DNA of 6,087 nt from SYIM01 sp044356835 (lineage in GTDB: Bacteria; Pseudomonadota; Gammaproteobacteria; Burkholderiales; Burkholderiaceae_E). The notes below the pieces were generated by a model. It had not been told where the DNA came from, ran no database searches, and saw only the letters and a program-made list of their open reading frames with translations. The position numbers and the translations under genes were made by a program. Shown here piece by piece: positions 4,818 through 6,087 of the stretch (within the stretch, counting starts at the first letter, position 1; each line of letters starts with the position of its first letter). The stretch is taken from contig JBIKVK010000215.1 in NCBI GenBank assembly GCA_044356835.1, forward strand, positions 1-6,087, in the 5' to 3' direction.

Positions 4818-6087
4818 TCAGGCGCCCCTTGAGCCAAGCACCTGCGCGGCAGCAACCTCGCCGGCCAGTCGGCCAGTGTTAGTCGCCATCAGCAGGCCCG
4901 AGCCGGATAGATAGCCCCAATCGGCCGGACCGGAGAGGCCGCGCGCTGCGCCGCCCCCGGCAAAAAGATTGGGAAAGGGGGTTCCGTCCTGGCGGAGCAC
5001 ACGCATTTCGGTGTTGATCTCCAAGCCCCCTTGGGTGTGGGTCAGCGCACCGATAATCTTCGAGACGTAGTAGGGTGCGGACAAGGGCGGCTTGGTCGTG
5101 AAATCACGGCCAAAGGGATCGGCCTTGAGCCCCCGGGCCGAGGCTTCGACCTCGGCGAAGGTTTCGGCGAGGACCGCCCGGTCGCAGCCGATGGCCCGGG
5201 CGATCTCATCGACGGTATCGAAGCGTCGGACCGCGCCCCCCTCATGCGCCTGCATGTGGCTGTGCTGCTTGAAGGCCAGCGTCTCGCCGCGCTGACTCCA
5301 GATCGCCCAGGCATAGTTGCCCGGCTGGCGATGGACCTTGAGGGCCTGTTCAGAGTAACCCTCGTTCTCGTTGGAAAACCGCCGGCCATGCTGGTTCACA
5401 TGAAAGCCACCCTCGGTGACCGTAGGCCAGCTGAGGTGGACCGAGGCGGGAGTGGCCACCGCACCATGACCCTGGAAGGAACCCATGTCCTTCAGCGACG
5501 CGCCCAGAGCCTCACCCCAGCGAATCGCATCGCCCTGATTTCCGGTGTGTCCCTCGTAGAACATATCGGCCGCTTCCGGAATGTAGCGCTCAAGAAGCTC
5601 GCGGCTGCCGCCATAGCCGTTGCACGCGAGGATCAGCGCGCCGCAGCCGATCTCCTCGACGGCCCCGTCCGGACGGGTGACCCGTACGCCATGGATGCGA
5701 CCCGCAGCATCGGCGAACAGGTCGGTGACTCGAGCCGAGGTCGCAATTGGAATGCCTTCGCGCTCGACCGCCGACACCAGCACAGTCAACAACTCCGCGC
5801 CATAGCGGGTCGGCGAGGCATGCATATGCGGCCGGCTGTGACCGGGGTATTGAAAGTCGAGCACCGGGGAGATGGGCAGCTGGTAACGATCCACCAGCCA
5901 TTCGACCGTCCGGGTGGATTCATAGGCGATCAGGCGGGCGATCTCGTGATCGCACTCGCCGTGGGCTTTGGCCAACAGATCCTGAAACAGGAGTTCGGGA
6001 GAATCATCGAGCAGACCCACCGCCCGCTGCAGGCGGGTCCCGCCGGCCGGGATTTGACCGCCCGAGAGTGATGTATTGCCCATGGGT
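4818..6087 (-). CDS. FAD-dependent oxidoreductase, fumarate reductase/succinate dehydrogenase flavoprotein type (N-terminus outside window)
   Basis: The visible 421+ residues lack the N-terminal GxGxxG dinucleotide-binding loop expected some 40-50 residues earlier, and the frame stays open to the edge, so the gene continues beyond 6087. Numbering from the Met at 6083: GNTSLSGG (2-9) is the conserved flavin-contact segment after the Rossmann start. ALILACNGYGG (149-159) is the usual ATGG-like motif. THTQGGLEINTEMRVL (348-363) with PFPNLFAGGG (369-378) and GYLSGSGLLMATNTGRLAG (390-408) form the C-terminal FAD domain. Relatives reduce or oxidise C-C bonds next to carboxylates or ketones (fumarate reductase, tricarballylate dehydrogenase, ketosteroid dehydrogenase). 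His349 aligns by eye with an active-site His of flavocytochrome c fumarate reductases, but the Arg-containing GANR segment of those enzymes is replaced by GAARGLSGPADWG. The substrate is therefore probably not fumarate. It heads the visible cluster; its promoter is outside the window. Confidence 0.88.
   Translation of the reverse strand, partial: PMGNTSLSGGQIPAGGTRLQRAVGLLDDSPELLFQDLLAKAHGECDHEIARLIAYESTRTVEWLVDRYQLPISPVLDFQYPGHSRPHMHASPTRYGAELLTVLVSAVEREGIPIATSARVTDLFADAAGRIHGVRVTRPDGAVEEIGCGALILACNGYGGSRELLERYIPEAADMFYEGHTGNQGDAIRWGEALGASLKDMGSFQGHGAVATPASVHLSWPTVTEGGFHVNQHGRRFSNENEGYSEQALKVHRQPGNYAWAIWSQRGETLAFKQHSHMQAHEGGAVRRFDTVDEIARAIGCDRAVLAETFAEVEASARGLKADPFGRDFTTKPPLSAPYYVSKIIGALTHTQGGLEINTEMRVLRQDGTPFPNLFAGGGAARGLSGPADWGYLSGSGLLMATNTGRLAGEVAAAQVLGSRGA

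Noticed and set aside
3947..4882. Plus-strand open frame (311 codons) opposite the binding-fold protein
   Set aside because: It spans two minus-strand genes and their spacer, and its Arg/His/Pro-rich translation looks like antisense noise.
5031..6071. Long plus-strand open frame (346 codons) opposite the flavoprotein
   Set aside because: Shadow of a well-supported flavoprotein; the translation has no family features.
6081..6083. ATG at 6083 as the true start of the flavoprotein
   Set aside because: The family needs an N-terminal GxGxxG loop before GNTSLSGG, and the frame is open to the window edge.

Overview
This is a GC-rich window in which every gene I can support lies on the minus strand. 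Gene content (a Tad/Flp-type pilus segment and a redox-enzyme cluster) and base composition suggest a chromosomal segment of a Pseudomonadota bacterium, probably beta- or gammaproteobacterial. That placement is inference; the window holds no rRNA or other phylogenetic marker, and I see no tRNA, CRISPR array, insertion sequence or phage gene.

Layout, read in the direction of transcription (high to low coordinates). The first block (6087 to 2798) is a three-gene cluster: (i) a flavoprotein of the fumarate reductase/succinate dehydrogenase type, whose N-terminus with the dinucleotide-binding loop lies beyond the window edge; (ii) after 88 nt, a substrate-binding-protein-fold protein of the NMT1/THI5 (SsuA/TauA-like) type with no visible signal peptide; (iii) after 15 nt, an isopenicillin-N-synthase-type 2-oxoglutarate/Fe(II) dioxygenase. 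No permease or ATPase gene accompanies the binding protein here. The block looks like a small catabolic or modification pathway with unknown substrate. A GC-rich hairpin without a U-tract follows the dioxygenase.

A 285-bp intergenic region (2513-2797) separates the blocks. It holds that hairpin, a cluster of GGTC/GACC palindromes, a plausible sigma-70-type promoter, and an 8-bp perfect inverted repeat whose proximal arm contains the ribosome binding site of the next gene.

The second block (2512 to the left edge) is part of a Tad-like pilus/secretion locus: a Flp-type pilin of 91 aa, a TadG-like protein with one N-terminal membrane segment, and a TadE-like pseudopilin. The last two overlap by 11 nt. 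A further gene appears to begin at position 13 through an ATGA stop/start overlap and runs out of the window, so the operon probably continues. All three proteins carry a prepilin-like Gly-Gln junction before the hydrophobic segment, but only the pilin and the TadE-like protein keep Glu at +5.

The most interesting items are the dioxygenase/flavoprotein/signal-less binding protein cluster and the potential control element over the pilin ribosome binding site. Many long open frames on the plus strand mirror the minus-strand genes and are treated as shadows.
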